A DNA stretch of 32,435 nt from Deltaproteobacteria bacterium. GTDB taxonomy: Bacteria; Myxococcota_A; UBA796; SXON01. Location of the stretch: assembly GCA_014191855.1 (NCBI GenBank), contig BJHF01000074.1, forward strand, positions 1 through 32,435, in the 5' to 3' direction. The position numbers and the translations under genes are program-made. Position 1 is the stretch's first letter. Each line of letters starts with the position of its first letter. Under the pieces are notes generated by a model. It saw nothing but the letters and a program-made list of their open reading frames with translations. It was not told the origin of the DNA and ran no database searches. Shown here piece after piece: positions 7,651-14,745 of this stretch.

Positions 7651-7796
7651 AACTGAACTCGATGTTCACCACCATGAACCCTGACTTCGGTTGCAATGCG
7701 CAACCGAACTCGGTGTTTGAGGCCATGCACCTCGAGTTCGGTTTCATCATGAAACCGAAGTGCGTGTTCATCATTGTGAACCGCGACTTCGGTTGG
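7651..7796. repeat. 51-bp tandem repeat built of dyads
   Basis: GA(C/G)TTCGGTT recurs at 7683, 7734 and 7785, exactly 51 bp apart, and the flanking sequence aligns over about three imperfect copies. Each unit holds a 23-bp dyad: TTCGGTTGC/GCAACCGAA (7686-7708) and TTCGGTTTCAT/ATGAAACCGAA with one central base (7737-7759). Weaker dyads lie between (GTTCA/TGAAC at 7664-7679 and 7765-7780). The block separates two convergent genes. Being 17 codons per unit and palindromic, it stays open in several frames on both strands, but no reading frame has a credible start or domain. It lacks a T tract typical of intrinsic terminators. Confidence 0.8.
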
Positions 7797-7837
7797 GCCC
7801 ACGCGCTTGCCGCGTCGCGAACCGACCCATCCCCTAC

Positions 7838-8674
7838 CTACGGGCTCAGCTTGAAAACAAAGTTGGTGTCGAACTCACTCGCCACCGCCACCCCGTCCAA
7901 CGTAGCCGGCTTGAACCGCCACTTCAGCGCCGCCTCGACGGTCGAGGCCTCGGTGCCGGCGTCGCACTCGCGTACCGTCGCTTCCGTGACCGCCCCGCTC
8001 ACGTCGATCGCCAGATGCAGACCACAGCTCCCTTCGTGAACGCCGCCGGACTTCAATCCCTCTGGGAACTCTGGTTTCACGCGCTCTACCGCCTCGGCCC
8101 TCATGAACGCAGGGAGCGCGGTTCCGGCGGTCACCGTCCGCTCCAGCACCTCCATACGTGACGTCTCGACGCCGGCCACGGTTTGGGTGAACAGCACTGG
8201 CGGGCCCGGCTGTTTCGCGAGGAAGGTCAGCCGCTTCACGGTGTCACCCTCCGTCACCGTATACAGCCACGAATCGAGCTTTCCGACGGGACTGTCCAAC
8301 GTTCCCGCCTCGACGGTGGTGCTGGCGGCGGGGAAGTCGGCGTGGGTGTGGAGCTCCGCCCAGGAGGAGTAGGCCACCGACCGCGCGCCGGGAGCGGCTC
8401 CCGCCTGGACGAGGGTCTCGGACAGAATGTACGCGCCCTTCTCGTCAACCGCCAGGAACAACCACTGTTCCTCGACCGCTTTCCCGTCGGGCGTCGTGAA
8501 TCGGAGCCGAATACGCGTGCCCAGGGGCAGCCCGGCCGCGAGCTCCGCTACGGTGAACGGGTTGGTTGCGGTAGCAGCCGCTTCCACGGCGCCCGCGAGA
8601 GGCACCACCGGTGCGGGCGCCGGCAGCGCTTTGGTCGTGGCGCAGGCCAGGACGAACGGGAGCAGGAGGAACAT
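7838..8674 (-). CDS. Lipoprotein with C-terminal TonB-like domain
   Basis: A 278-residue protein starting MFLLLPFVLACATTK (lipobox VLAC). Residues about 190-278 match the TonB C-terminal fold used by AgmX/TonB-like Myxococcota proteins: VKPEFPEG, then CGLHLAIDVSGAVTEATV, then AALKWRFKPATLDGVAV. The central part (about 40-185) is a beta-rich unknown domain. With no membrane helix other than the lipid anchor and no ExbB/ExbD nearby, it is unlikely to be an energy transducer; the domain may mediate periplasmic interactions. A longer open frame reaching 8836 was rejected because it would run through the terminator hairpin and into the DUF5522 gene. GATACG lies 8 nt before the start. Confidence 0.78.
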   Translation of the reverse strand: MFLLLPFVLACATTKALPAPAPVVPLAGAVEAAATATNPFTVAELAAGLPLGTRIRLRFTTPDGKAVEEQWLFLAVDEKGAYILSETLVQAGAAPGARSVAYSSWAELHTHADFPAASTTVEAGTLDSPVGKLDSWLYTVTEGDTVKRLTFLAKQPGPPVLFTQTVAGVETSRMEVLERTVTAGTALPAFMRAEAVERVKPEFPEGLKSGGVHEGSCGLHLAIDVSGAVTEATVRECDAGTEASTVEAALKWRFKPATLDGVAVASEFDTNFVFKLSP

Positions 8675-8682
8675 GCGCGCCG

Positions 8683-8688
8683 CGTATC
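8683..8688 (-). promoter_or_regulatory. Candidate -10-like GATACG
   Basis: GATACG ends 8 nt before ATG 8674 on the minus strand, the same position as GATAAC/GATAAG motifs at three other starts. No Shine-Dalgarno is seen. Confidence 0.3.
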
Positions 8689-8732
8689 GCGGGCGACAGG
8701 AATCAGCCGCTGCCACGCCCCCAATCCGACGC

Positions 8733-8757
8733 CGGATCGCGGCGCCCCCGCGATCCG
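8733..8757 (-). terminator. Strong hairpin directly after the DUF5522 stop
   Basis: CGGATCGCGG (8733-8742) and CCGCGATCCG (8748-8757) form a perfect 10-bp stem with a 5-nt loop. The stem begins at the base next to the TGA of the DUF5522 gene. No T tract follows, so it is a U-less terminator or an mRNA-stabilising 3' hairpin for the uvrA operon. Confidence 0.5.
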
Positions 8758-8967
8758 TCAGCCGGCACCAGGCCGCCCCGCCCGCCGCTGCTCTTCCGAC
8801 GGAAAAGGACAGTGACGGCAGCCCTTCCCACAGCAATAACGCCGGTTTCTCAGGCCGGACGCGGTCATCACGAACAGGCCCGAGTAGGGATCGAAGTAGC
8901 CTTGCTCACCTCGGGCGTCGGCTTCCGCGTGCGCGGCGATCTGGCGGGGGGTCAGCGGCTCGTCCAT
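8758..8967 (-). CDS. DUF5522 family Cys-rich small protein
   Basis: A 69-residue protein matching the short DUF5522 family. It has a YFDPYSGLFVMTASGL segment (24-39) followed by RYCCGKGCRHCPF (43-55), four Cys plus a His that probably bind metal. The biochemical role of the family is unknown. The gene follows the 8978-9685 gene after 10 nt and is last in the uvrA operon, closed by a hairpin at its stop. Confidence 0.85.
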   Translation of the reverse strand: MDEPLTPRQIAAHAEADARGEQGYFDPYSGLFVMTASGLRNRRYCCGKGCRHCPFPSEEQRRAGRPGAG

Positions 8968-8977
8968 CGGCGGGCGG

Positions 8978-9685
8978 CTAACCTACCCGCACGAGCCACC
9001 CGACCCCTCGCGGGAGCGGGAGCGGCGCGGCGGCGAAACGCAGCTCGCCCCCCTCGATCTCCAGCGTGCCGGGCACCGACCCCACCTCCAGCCAGTGCAA
9101 CGCCGCGAAGCGCAGGTTTCGGACCGGCCCGTCCGTCCAGAATTCCGGACCGCCCGGCGTGTCCGAGAGGCCGAGCGTGCAGCGCTTGGGGCGGGCGCCG
9201 TCGGTCAGGCGTACGCCGATTTGGGCCAGCTCCGCGGGCGCGTTCGGAGGAAACAACCCCGTCAACCCGTCGTTGGCGCCGAGCGCCAGATCCAGCACCG
9301 CGCGGCGGGTGAGCGCGTGCAATTCGGCATCCGCGGCGCCGTCGGGCCATGGGCCAGCCCAGCCGAGCGCAGCGAGCGCCATCACCGCGCGCGCCTGCTT
9401 GATGCGCGGGGCGGCATCATCGCGATCCCCGAGGCGAAAGCCGACCTGCCCGGGCGGCGCCTCCCCGGCGAGCATCGCGGTCATGTCCTCCCCCGAGGCG
9501 ACGATCCACGCGTCGAGGGGCTCCCCCGCGTAGGGCATCACCCGGCTTGTGGAGCAGAAGATATGTTCGTCGCCCGCTTCCAGGCCGAGCGCCGCCCCGC
9601 GGAGCCAGTCGCCGCCGTACGGTGAGCGCCGAAGTCGATCGAGCAGCGGCAGCGCCGCGCTCGCCGACAGTCCGCTCGGGCTCAC
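8978..9685 (-). CDS. Hypothetical protein coupled to uvrA
   Basis: A 235-residue protein I do not recognise. Its GTG (9683-9685) overlaps the uvrA TGA (9682-9684) as GTGA, with GAGGG about 5 nt upstream, so it is translationally coupled to the repair gene. The sequence is Ala/Gly/Pro-rich and soluble, without signal peptide. It contains a stretch with two short predicted helices around the middle (QARAVMALAALGWAG) and a beta-rich C-terminus. The frame remains open for another ~970 bp upstream inside uvrA in a different frame; that extension is a shadow. Context (uvrA before, DUF5522 after) is the only clue to function. Confidence 0.65.
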   Translation of the reverse strand: MSPSGLSASAALPLLDRLRRSPYGGDWLRGAALGLEAGDEHIFCSTSRVMPYAGEPLDAWIVASGEDMTAMLAGEAPPGQVGFRLGDRDDAAPRIKQARAVMALAALGWAGPWPDGAADAELHALTRRAVLDLALGANDGLTGLFPPNAPAELAQIGVRLTDGARPKRCTLGLSDTPGGPEFWTDGPVRNLRFAALHWLEVGSVPGTLEIEGGELRFAAAPLPLPRGVGWLVRVG

Positions 9686-12300
9686 GACGGCCCTCGCACG
9701 GGACCGGCGTACACCACGCGCCCGCCGAGCGCGCCCGCTCCGGGCCCCATCGCGATCTCCCAGTCGCAAGCTGCCACAAGGCGCGGCTCGTGCTCCACCA
9801 CGATGACGCTGGCGCCCATCGTGACCAGCCGGCGCAGGGCTTCGAGCAGCACCGCGAGATCGGCGGGATGGAGGCCCACGGAGGGCTCGTCCAGCACGTA
9901 GAGCGCACCCTCGACCTCGCCCGGCTTCCCGAGCTCGCGCGCGAGCTTCAGCCGCTGGGCCTCGCCGCCGGAGAGCGTATCCACCCCCTGGCCGAGCGGC
10001 AGGTAGCCGAGACCGAGCGCGTCGAGCGTCTCCAGCACGCCGGACACCCCAGGTACAGGGCCAAACAACGCCCGGGCCTCGTGAACACGAGCGGCGAGCA
10101 CGTCGGCGATGGAGTGGCCCTTGTAGGTGACGCTCAACGTCGCCTCGTCGAAGCGCTTGCCATCGCACACTTCGCACGGAACAACCACGTCGGGGAGCAC
10201 GTGCATGGCGACGCGGCGTGCGCCTTCGCCGTGGCACGATTCGCAGCGCCCGCCGGCCACGGCCGTGGAGAAGCGCTCCGGGCCGAAGCCACGCGCCTTG
10301 GCCTCCGGCGTGCGCGAGAAGAGCTGCCGAATCGTCTCGAAGATCCGCGAGGCCGTCGCCACCGTGGAGCGCCCCGCCTTGGGCAATGGCGAGCCATCCA
10401 CCTTCACGACGCGGCCCACCCCGCCGATCACGCGCTCCACCGGCAAGCCAGGGCGCTGCGTGAGCGCCGGCACCAGCGTGTCGAAGATCAACGAGGACTT
10501 TCCGGCGCCGCTCGGGCCAGTCACCGCCGCAAGCACCCCGAGCGGAAGCTCCGCGTCCCCCCTCAGGTTGCGCCCCGACAAGCCCTCCAGGCGCACGAAG
10601 CGCCGCGGCGTCAGGACCGCGTGCGGCGCCACCTTTGCATCCCCGCGCAGCCACCGCCCCGTGAGGGTGTCCGCAGCCCGAAGCTCGGCGGGCGTACCCG
10701 AGAACACGATGAGCCCGCCCTCCACACCGGCGCCGGGGCCGACCTCGATCACACGATCGGCCGCGTCGATCACCGCGTCGTCGTGCTCCACGACGAGCAC
10801 GGTGTTGCCCAGCTCGCAGAGCTCCCGTAGCAGGCGGATCAACCGCTGGGTGTCGTCGGGATGCAGGCCCGCCGTGGGCTCATCCAGCACGTAGAGCACG
10901 CCGCTCAGCTGGTTTCCGACCTGAGCACCGAGGCGAAGCCGCTGCCACTCGCCGCTCGACAGGCTGGCGGCGCCGCGGTCGAGCGTGATGTAGTCCAACC
11001 CGACCCGGGCCAGGAACGACAGCCGCCGCTCCAGCTCCTCCAGCACAGGCGTTGTGAGGAGGCCCGCCGGCACCTCGCCCAGCTCCGCCAGCGACTCCGC
11101 CACCGTGCGGGACAGCCGCTCGGGCAAGGTTCTCCCGGCACACTCCACGAAGCGAGCCTCAGGCGAGAGCCGCGCGCCCGCGCATTCGGCGCACGCCAGC
11201 TCCCGGGTCCAGCGCTCGTCGGGGCGCTTCTTCGCCGTCGCGAGCATCCCCTCTGTCTGCCCATCGCCGTTGAGCAGCCGATCCCTCGCCTCCCAGGGAA
11301 GGCTGGACCACGGCACGTCGGTCGCGATTCCCGCTGCCGCGGCCCAACGCAGCATCGTCGGCCGGTTGTTGTCGCCCCACGTCAACACCGCGCCTTCCGC
11401 GAGCGTGAGCGCCGGCTCAACCAGCGATGCCGCGTCTACCTGAGCCACCACCCCCCCCCCCTGACACACGCGACACGCGCCGATCGGCGTGTTGAACGAG
11501 AACAATCGGGGAGACAACGAGGGTAGCTCACGGTCGCAGCGCGCACAATACGGGCGTGTGGCATATTCCCGCGGCGCCATCCCCTCCCCCAGCTCGGCCG
11601 ACATCGCGCCCCGCCCCGCCTTCAGCGCCGTCGCCACCGCCTCCTGCACCCGTTCCCGGCGCTCCGGGGCGATCTTGATCCGATCCACCACCAGCTCGAC
11701 GTCATGGGGACCCGCGGGGAATTTAGGAACTTCGTCCAACATCACGAGCTGCCCGTCCACCCTCACCCGCAAGAAGCCTTGTTTGCCGAGCCCTTCCAGC
11801 AGCGGACCGAGGGGCGTCGTACGTTGGTGCGCCACCCGGGCGAGGACGGTGAGCGGGGTTCCATCCGGCAACGACACCAGATCCCGCACGGCGGAGTCCA
11901 CGGTCGTGGCGCGAATCGGCGCGCGGCACGTGGGACAGTGGAGCACACCTGCCCGCGCGTACAGCACGCGAAACAGGTCGTAGAGCTCCGCCGAGGTGGC
12001 TACCGTGGCCCGGACGCTCGCTGAACCAGGGCCTCGCTGGGCGACCCCGATCGAGGGCAGCAGGCCGGTCATGGTCTCGTAGACCGGCCGCGGCGCCTGG
12101 CCCACCTGCGCCCGCACCCAAGAGGACATCGACTCCACGAAGCGCCGCTGGGACTCCGCGTGCAAGGTATCAAAGGCCAACGACGTTTTTCCGGACCCGC
12201 TCACGCCGCACACGACCACCAGCTCCCCGTGCGGCACCTCCGCGGTAACCCCGCGCAGGTTGTGCTCGGCGGCGCCGACGACGCGAAGGGTGGAGCGCAT
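9682..12300 (-). CDS. uvrA: UvrA-family excinuclease subunit (divergent paralogue)
   Basis: An 872-residue twin-ABC ATPase of nucleotide-excision repair. Features in order: Walker A GVSGSGKT (32-39); a divergent UvrB-binding region (about 112-240) with HCPTCRAPI; zinc module CARC...CRVC (about 250-280); first ABC signature LSSGEWQRLRL (normally LSGGEAQR) and VLDEPTAGLHP; second Walker A GPSGAGKS (about 594-601); zinc module CESC...CEVC (about 685-712); second signature LSGGEAQRLKLA and VLDEPSVGLHP. It is shorter than canonical UvrA (about 940) and the usual IDQKTTSRNPRSTVGT block is replaced, so it looks like a paralogue class. MRSTLRVVGA aligns with the normal UvrA N-terminus, so ATG 12300 is preferred; ATG 12318 is also possible. 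An 11-base G run lies within the first zinc module. Confidence 0.9.
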   Translation of the reverse strand: MRSTLRVVGAAEHNLRGVTAEVPHGELVVVCGVSGSGKTSLAFDTLHAESQRRFVESMSSWVRAQVGQAPRPVYETMTGLLPSIGVAQRGPGSASVRATVATSAELYDLFRVLYARAGVLHCPTCRAPIRATTVDSAVRDLVSLPDGTPLTVLARVAHQRTTPLGPLLEGLGKQGFLRVRVDGQLVMLDEVPKFPAGPHDVELVVDRIKIAPERRERVQEAVATALKAGRGAMSAELGEGMAPREYATRPYCARCDRELPSLSPRLFSFNTPIGACRVCQGGGVVAQVDAASLVEPALTLAEGAVLTWGDNNRPTMLRWAAAAGIATDVPWSSLPWEARDRLLNGDGQTEGMLATAKKRPDERWTRELACAECAGARLSPEARFVECAGRTLPERLSRTVAESLAELGEVPAGLLTTPVLEELERRLSFLARVGLDYITLDRGAASLSSGEWQRLRLGAQVGNQLSGVLYVLDEPTAGLHPDDTQRLIRLLRELCELGNTVLVVEHDDAVIDAADRVIEVGPGAGVEGGLIVFSGTPAELRAADTLTGRWLRGDAKVAPHAVLTPRRFVRLEGLSGRNLRGDAELPLGVLAAVTGPSGAGKSSLIFDTLVPALTQRPGLPVERVIGGVGRVVKVDGSPLPKAGRSTVATASRIFETIRQLFSRTPEAKARGFGPERFSTAVAGGRCESCHGEGARRVAMHVLPDVVVPCEVCDGKRFDEATLSVTYKGHSIADVLAARVHEARALFGPVPGVSGVLETLDALGLGYLPLGQGVDTLSGGEAQRLKLARELGKPGEVEGALYVLDEPSVGLHPADLAVLLEALRRLVTMGASVIVVEHEPRLVAACDWEIAMGPGAGALGGRVVYAGPVRGPS
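11451..11461 (-). repeat. 11-base G homopolymer inside uvrA
   Basis: The coding strand has eleven consecutive G, encoding the Gly-Gly-Gly after CRVCQ in the first zinc module. The protein aligns in length with other UvrA proteins here, so the shown frame is the functional one. A slip of one base would truncate UvrA early. Confidence 0.85.
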
Positions 12301-12310
12301 GGGCGTGGGG

Positions 12311-12318
12311 GTTATCAT
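12311..12318. promoter_or_regulatory. Overlapping divergent -10 elements (uvrA / cotH)
   Basis: GTTATCAT contains TATCAT on the plus strand (12313-12318, 8 nt before ATG 12327) and GATAAC on the minus strand (12311-12316, 10 nt before ATG 12300). The two start codons are only 26 bp apart, so each promoter's -35 region must lie inside the other gene and initiation on one strand should interfere with the other. No good -35 is visible on either side. Confidence 0.4.
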
Positions 12319-12326
12319 CCCGGGTG

Positions 12327-13955
12327 ATGCTCCCGCTCCTGCTCGCCTGCGCCGATGTTCCTGGAAGCGGAGAGGCTTCCGTGCCCGCTGAAGCGCCCGA
12401 GGTGGACTCCGGGGCCGACGTTGCCCCTGGCGGCGCCGACGAGCCCGACGAGAGCGACGCGGTTTTTGACACTTCCGTGGTGCACCGGATCGACTTCACG
12501 ATGGATCCGGCGGCCTGGTACGACATCCAATACAACTACCCAGCCGAGAACTGGTGGCCGGCGGACTTCGCGTTCGACGGGGAAACGGTGGCCAACGTGG
12601 GCGTGCGTGCGTTCGGCGCCGGCAGCCAGGTTTCGGCGAAGACGCCCATCAAGGTCAGTTTTGACCGAAACGTCGTCGGCCAGGAGTTTCGAAACCTCGA
12701 ACAACTGAAGTTGGATGGCTCTACCCAGGACGCCGGGTTCCTCAACGATCCTTTCGCGGCGTTGGTGATCCGGAGCCTCGACCTTCCCGCTGCGCGCATG
12801 AGCTGGGCGACCGTGTACGCGAACGGCGAACAGTGGGGCTTCTACGTCATCATGGAGCCCATCGATGATGTGTTCCTGCACCGATGGTTCAAAGGTGAAG
12901 AGGGCTCGTTGTACGGCACCTGGGACTGGCGATACGGGCAAGGCCTCAACCCCATCACCTGGGGGGGCCCGCTCGACTGGTTTGTACCCCAGACCAGCGC
13001 GGAAACCGATGGGAGTGACATCGTCGCCGCGATGACCGCGGTCGCCACCGGCACCGACGAGGAGCTCGCCGCCACCGTTGAAACTGAGCCGTTCCAGCGC
13101 ATCTCCACGACCCGCGCGATGATGGGCGCCATCGACATGTTCGCCGCCGACGGCAACAACTTCTACCTGTACAACCACGAGGGCCGCATCTCCATGATCC
13201 CGTGGGACATGGACGCGGACCTCGGCTACCCCGGCTACTTCACCAACGCGGTGGAGATGGGGCTTGAGGAGCCCTGGCTCTGGTCGCACGCGCGCTACAA
13301 TCCGGTGACTGGCGCCGTGTACAGCGATCCCCTCTATGCCCGGACGCTTGCCTCCGGGTGGGACCTGCAGGGTTGGGTGGAAACCGTCACAAAGGGGCCG
13401 CTCGACTGGGCCACTGCGGACGCGCAGGTCGCTGCCTTCGCCGAGGTGATTCACGATGCGGCCTGCGAAGACAACTACCACGCTTGTGCGAGCCATGAGC
13501 GACGCGTGGCGGACCTGCGTATGTTCTTGCACACCCGTCTGTCGCGAATCGCCGGAACGGAGGTGGCGGACTGCCCCCAGCCCAGCGCGTTTGCGTTCCT
13601 GAGCGCAGGGTCGCCCGTCGCTGCGGACACAACCTACTGGGGGCCGGGATTTGTCATCAACGGCGAACATCACTGCACAGGGGTGTACGCCCAGGCGCCT
13701 GCTACGCTCACAACCGAGGTCGAAGCGGGGACGTTCTCCGGGAACGTGGGTCAGATGGACTGGAACCAGGGCTGCTCGGGTACCGCCGTGTTCACCCTCA
13801 CGCAGGCCGGCACCACGCTCTGGCAAAGCGAGCCGGTCGGCCCGTATGTCGACGCGGCGCCGTTCTCGGTGCCCGTCGCGGCGGGCACGCTGACGCTGAG
13901 CACGACGCTGAGCGGGAATTGTGCAACATCCTCCTGGGTGGATTTGGAGATGTAG
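12327..13955 (+). CDS. CotH-like protein with C-terminal NPCBM domain, lipoprotein
   Basis: A 542-residue lipoprotein: MLPLLLACADVPG (lipobox LLAC) and a 35-residue Asp/Glu/Pro linker. Residues about 50-400 match the CotH kinase-like fold: RIDFTMDPAAWYDI, NLEQLKLDGS, SWATVYANGEQWGFYVIMEPIDDVFL and YLYNHEGRISMIPWDMDADLG, the last resembling the metal-binding Asp cluster of protein-kinase-like enzymes. Residues about 435-542 resemble an NPCBM sugar-binding domain (HHCTGVYAQAPATL ... VFTLTQAGTTLW ... SSWVDLEM). CotH phosphorylates spore-coat proteins in Bacillus; in this lineage it is a surface protein of unknown target. A GTG three bases upstream is an alternative start. Monocistronic, divergent from uvrA. 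Confidence 0.85.
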   Translation: MLPLLLACADVPGSGEASVPAEAPEVDSGADVAPGGADEPDESDAVFDTSVVHRIDFTMDPAAWYDIQYNYPAENWWPADFAFDGETVANVGVRAFGAGSQVSAKTPIKVSFDRNVVGQEFRNLEQLKLDGSTQDAGFLNDPFAALVIRSLDLPAARMSWATVYANGEQWGFYVIMEPIDDVFLHRWFKGEEGSLYGTWDWRYGQGLNPITWGGPLDWFVPQTSAETDGSDIVAAMTAVATGTDEELAATVETEPFQRISTTRAMMGAIDMFAADGNNFYLYNHEGRISMIPWDMDADLGYPGYFTNAVEMGLEEPWLWSHARYNPVTGAVYSDPLYARTLASGWDLQGWVETVTKGPLDWATADAQVAAFAEVIHDAACEDNYHACASHERRVADLRMFLHTRLSRIAGTEVADCPQPSAFAFLSAGSPVAADTTYWGPGFVINGEHHCTGVYAQAPATLTTEVEAGTFSGNVGQMDWNQGCSGTAVFTLTQAGTTLWQSEPVGPYVDAAPFSVPVAAGTLTLSTTLSGNCATSSWVDLEM

Positions 13956-13969
13956 GGGCGCCCCCCCGT

Positions 13970-13983
13970 GTTCGCCCGCGAAC
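13970..13983. terminator. Short hairpin between convergent genes
   Basis: GTTCGC-CC-GCGAAC is a perfect 6-bp inverted repeat in the 50-bp gap between the cotH-like stop and the stop at 14006. It could act in both directions but has a very tight loop and no T tract. Confidence 0.25.
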
Positions 13984-14005
13984 CGGCCGGCGCGGGGATC
14001 GCCAG

Positions 14006-14743
14006 CTACAACGCCGCCGCCACCAACGCGAAGGCCAGCTCCCCCTGATCCACCCCCGCGCTCGGCACCCCGAGCAGGAAGGCCTGCTGAAACGCCCGGT
14101 CATCAAACGGAGTGGCGGGTGATCGCCGGCGCAGCTCCGCGAGCGTGCGGTCCAGGTTCACCATGCTCGTCGGCGTCATCTGCGCCCCAAGAAAGCGAAA
14201 ATCGTGATGCCCTTCGACGATGGCGATCTCGTCTCCGCCGTCCTTCCGCTGCACCAGCAGCATCGCCACCCGGTTCTCCCGCGTCTGCAGTTCCTTCTTC
14301 TCCACCGACTTGGTGAGCAGCAGCCCGCCTGAGAGCACCGCTCGCCCCACCGAGAACTTCTTCTCCGTGCGCGTCACCTCGCTGCTCTCGCTGTGAACCA
14401 CGCGCCCCTTCTGGATGAGCCGAATCGCGGAGAACGGGCACGGGTGCGGCGCGCCGAGGCCATCCACCGCCGCGAATCCGCCGTCTATCCAAGCGAGGGA
14501 ACGCGCGTACAACCTCGGGGCCTGCCCCACGCCGAGGGGATCCAGGAGAAACACCGCCGCCCCATTCTCGCGCAGCGCCGTCGCGAGCCGACCGGCACGC
14601 TCCACGTCCGCATCGGTGTGGATCACCTTGGGTAGCACCCCCTGCGCGCGCATCCGCAGATCGACGGCGGGCAAACCCACGGCCTGCGCCGCCCGGACGA
14701 TCCCCTCCCGATCGGCGGGAGCGCGCTCGAGCACGACGAACAC
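14006..14743 (-). CDS. Conserved-looking hypothetical protein
   Basis: A 245-residue cytoplasmic protein without a family I can name. GTG 14741-14743, two bases after the flavoprotein stop, is the likeliest start; the longer open frame only shadows the upstream gene. Residues 1-75 have a beta-alpha-beta pattern (MFVVLERAPADREG ... RAGRLATALRENGAAVFLLDPL) like a ferredoxin-like or L7/L12-like fold. The second half contains SGGLLLTKSVEKKE and REN-VAMLLVQRKDG, basic and beta-rich, then EGHHDFRFLG. It is the last gene of the nitroreductase-glk-oxidase operon. Confidence 0.6.
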   Translation of the reverse strand: MFVVLERAPADREGIVRAAQAVGLPAVDLRMRAQGVLPKVIHTDADVERAGRLATALRENGAAVFLLDPLGVGQAPRLYARSLAWIDGGFAAVDGLGAPHPCPFSAIRLIQKGRVVHSESSEVTRTEKKFSVGRAVLSGGLLLTKSVEKKELQTRENRVAMLLVQRKDGGDEIAIVEGHHDFRFLGAQMTPTSMVNLDRTLAELRRRSPATPFDDRAFQQAFLLGVPSAGVDQGELAFALVAAAL

Positions 14744-14745
14744 GC

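Noticed and set aside
7651..7796. CRISPR array
   Set aside because: No identical repeats separated by unique spacers; the whole 51-bp unit recurs imperfectly and no cas gene is present.
7614..8039. Protein-coding reading of the 51-bp repeat (17-residue repeats)
   Set aside because: The block is open on both strands because it is palindromic; starts and flanks are not credible and the 3' part runs antisense into the TonB-C gene.
8675..8836. N-terminal extension of the TonB-C lipoprotein frame
   Set aside because: It would cross the terminator hairpin and overlap the DUF5522 gene; the lipoprotein signal starts at 8674.
9686..10654. Upstream extension of the 8978-9685 frame
   Set aside because: It lies inside uvrA in another frame and reads as Arg/Ala-rich noise; the coupled GTG at 9685 with GAGGG explains the start.
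12315..13826. 503-codon minus-strand open frame opposite the CotH-like gene
   Set aside because: Antisense shadow of a gene with recognised CotH motifs and signal peptide; no protein-like domains.
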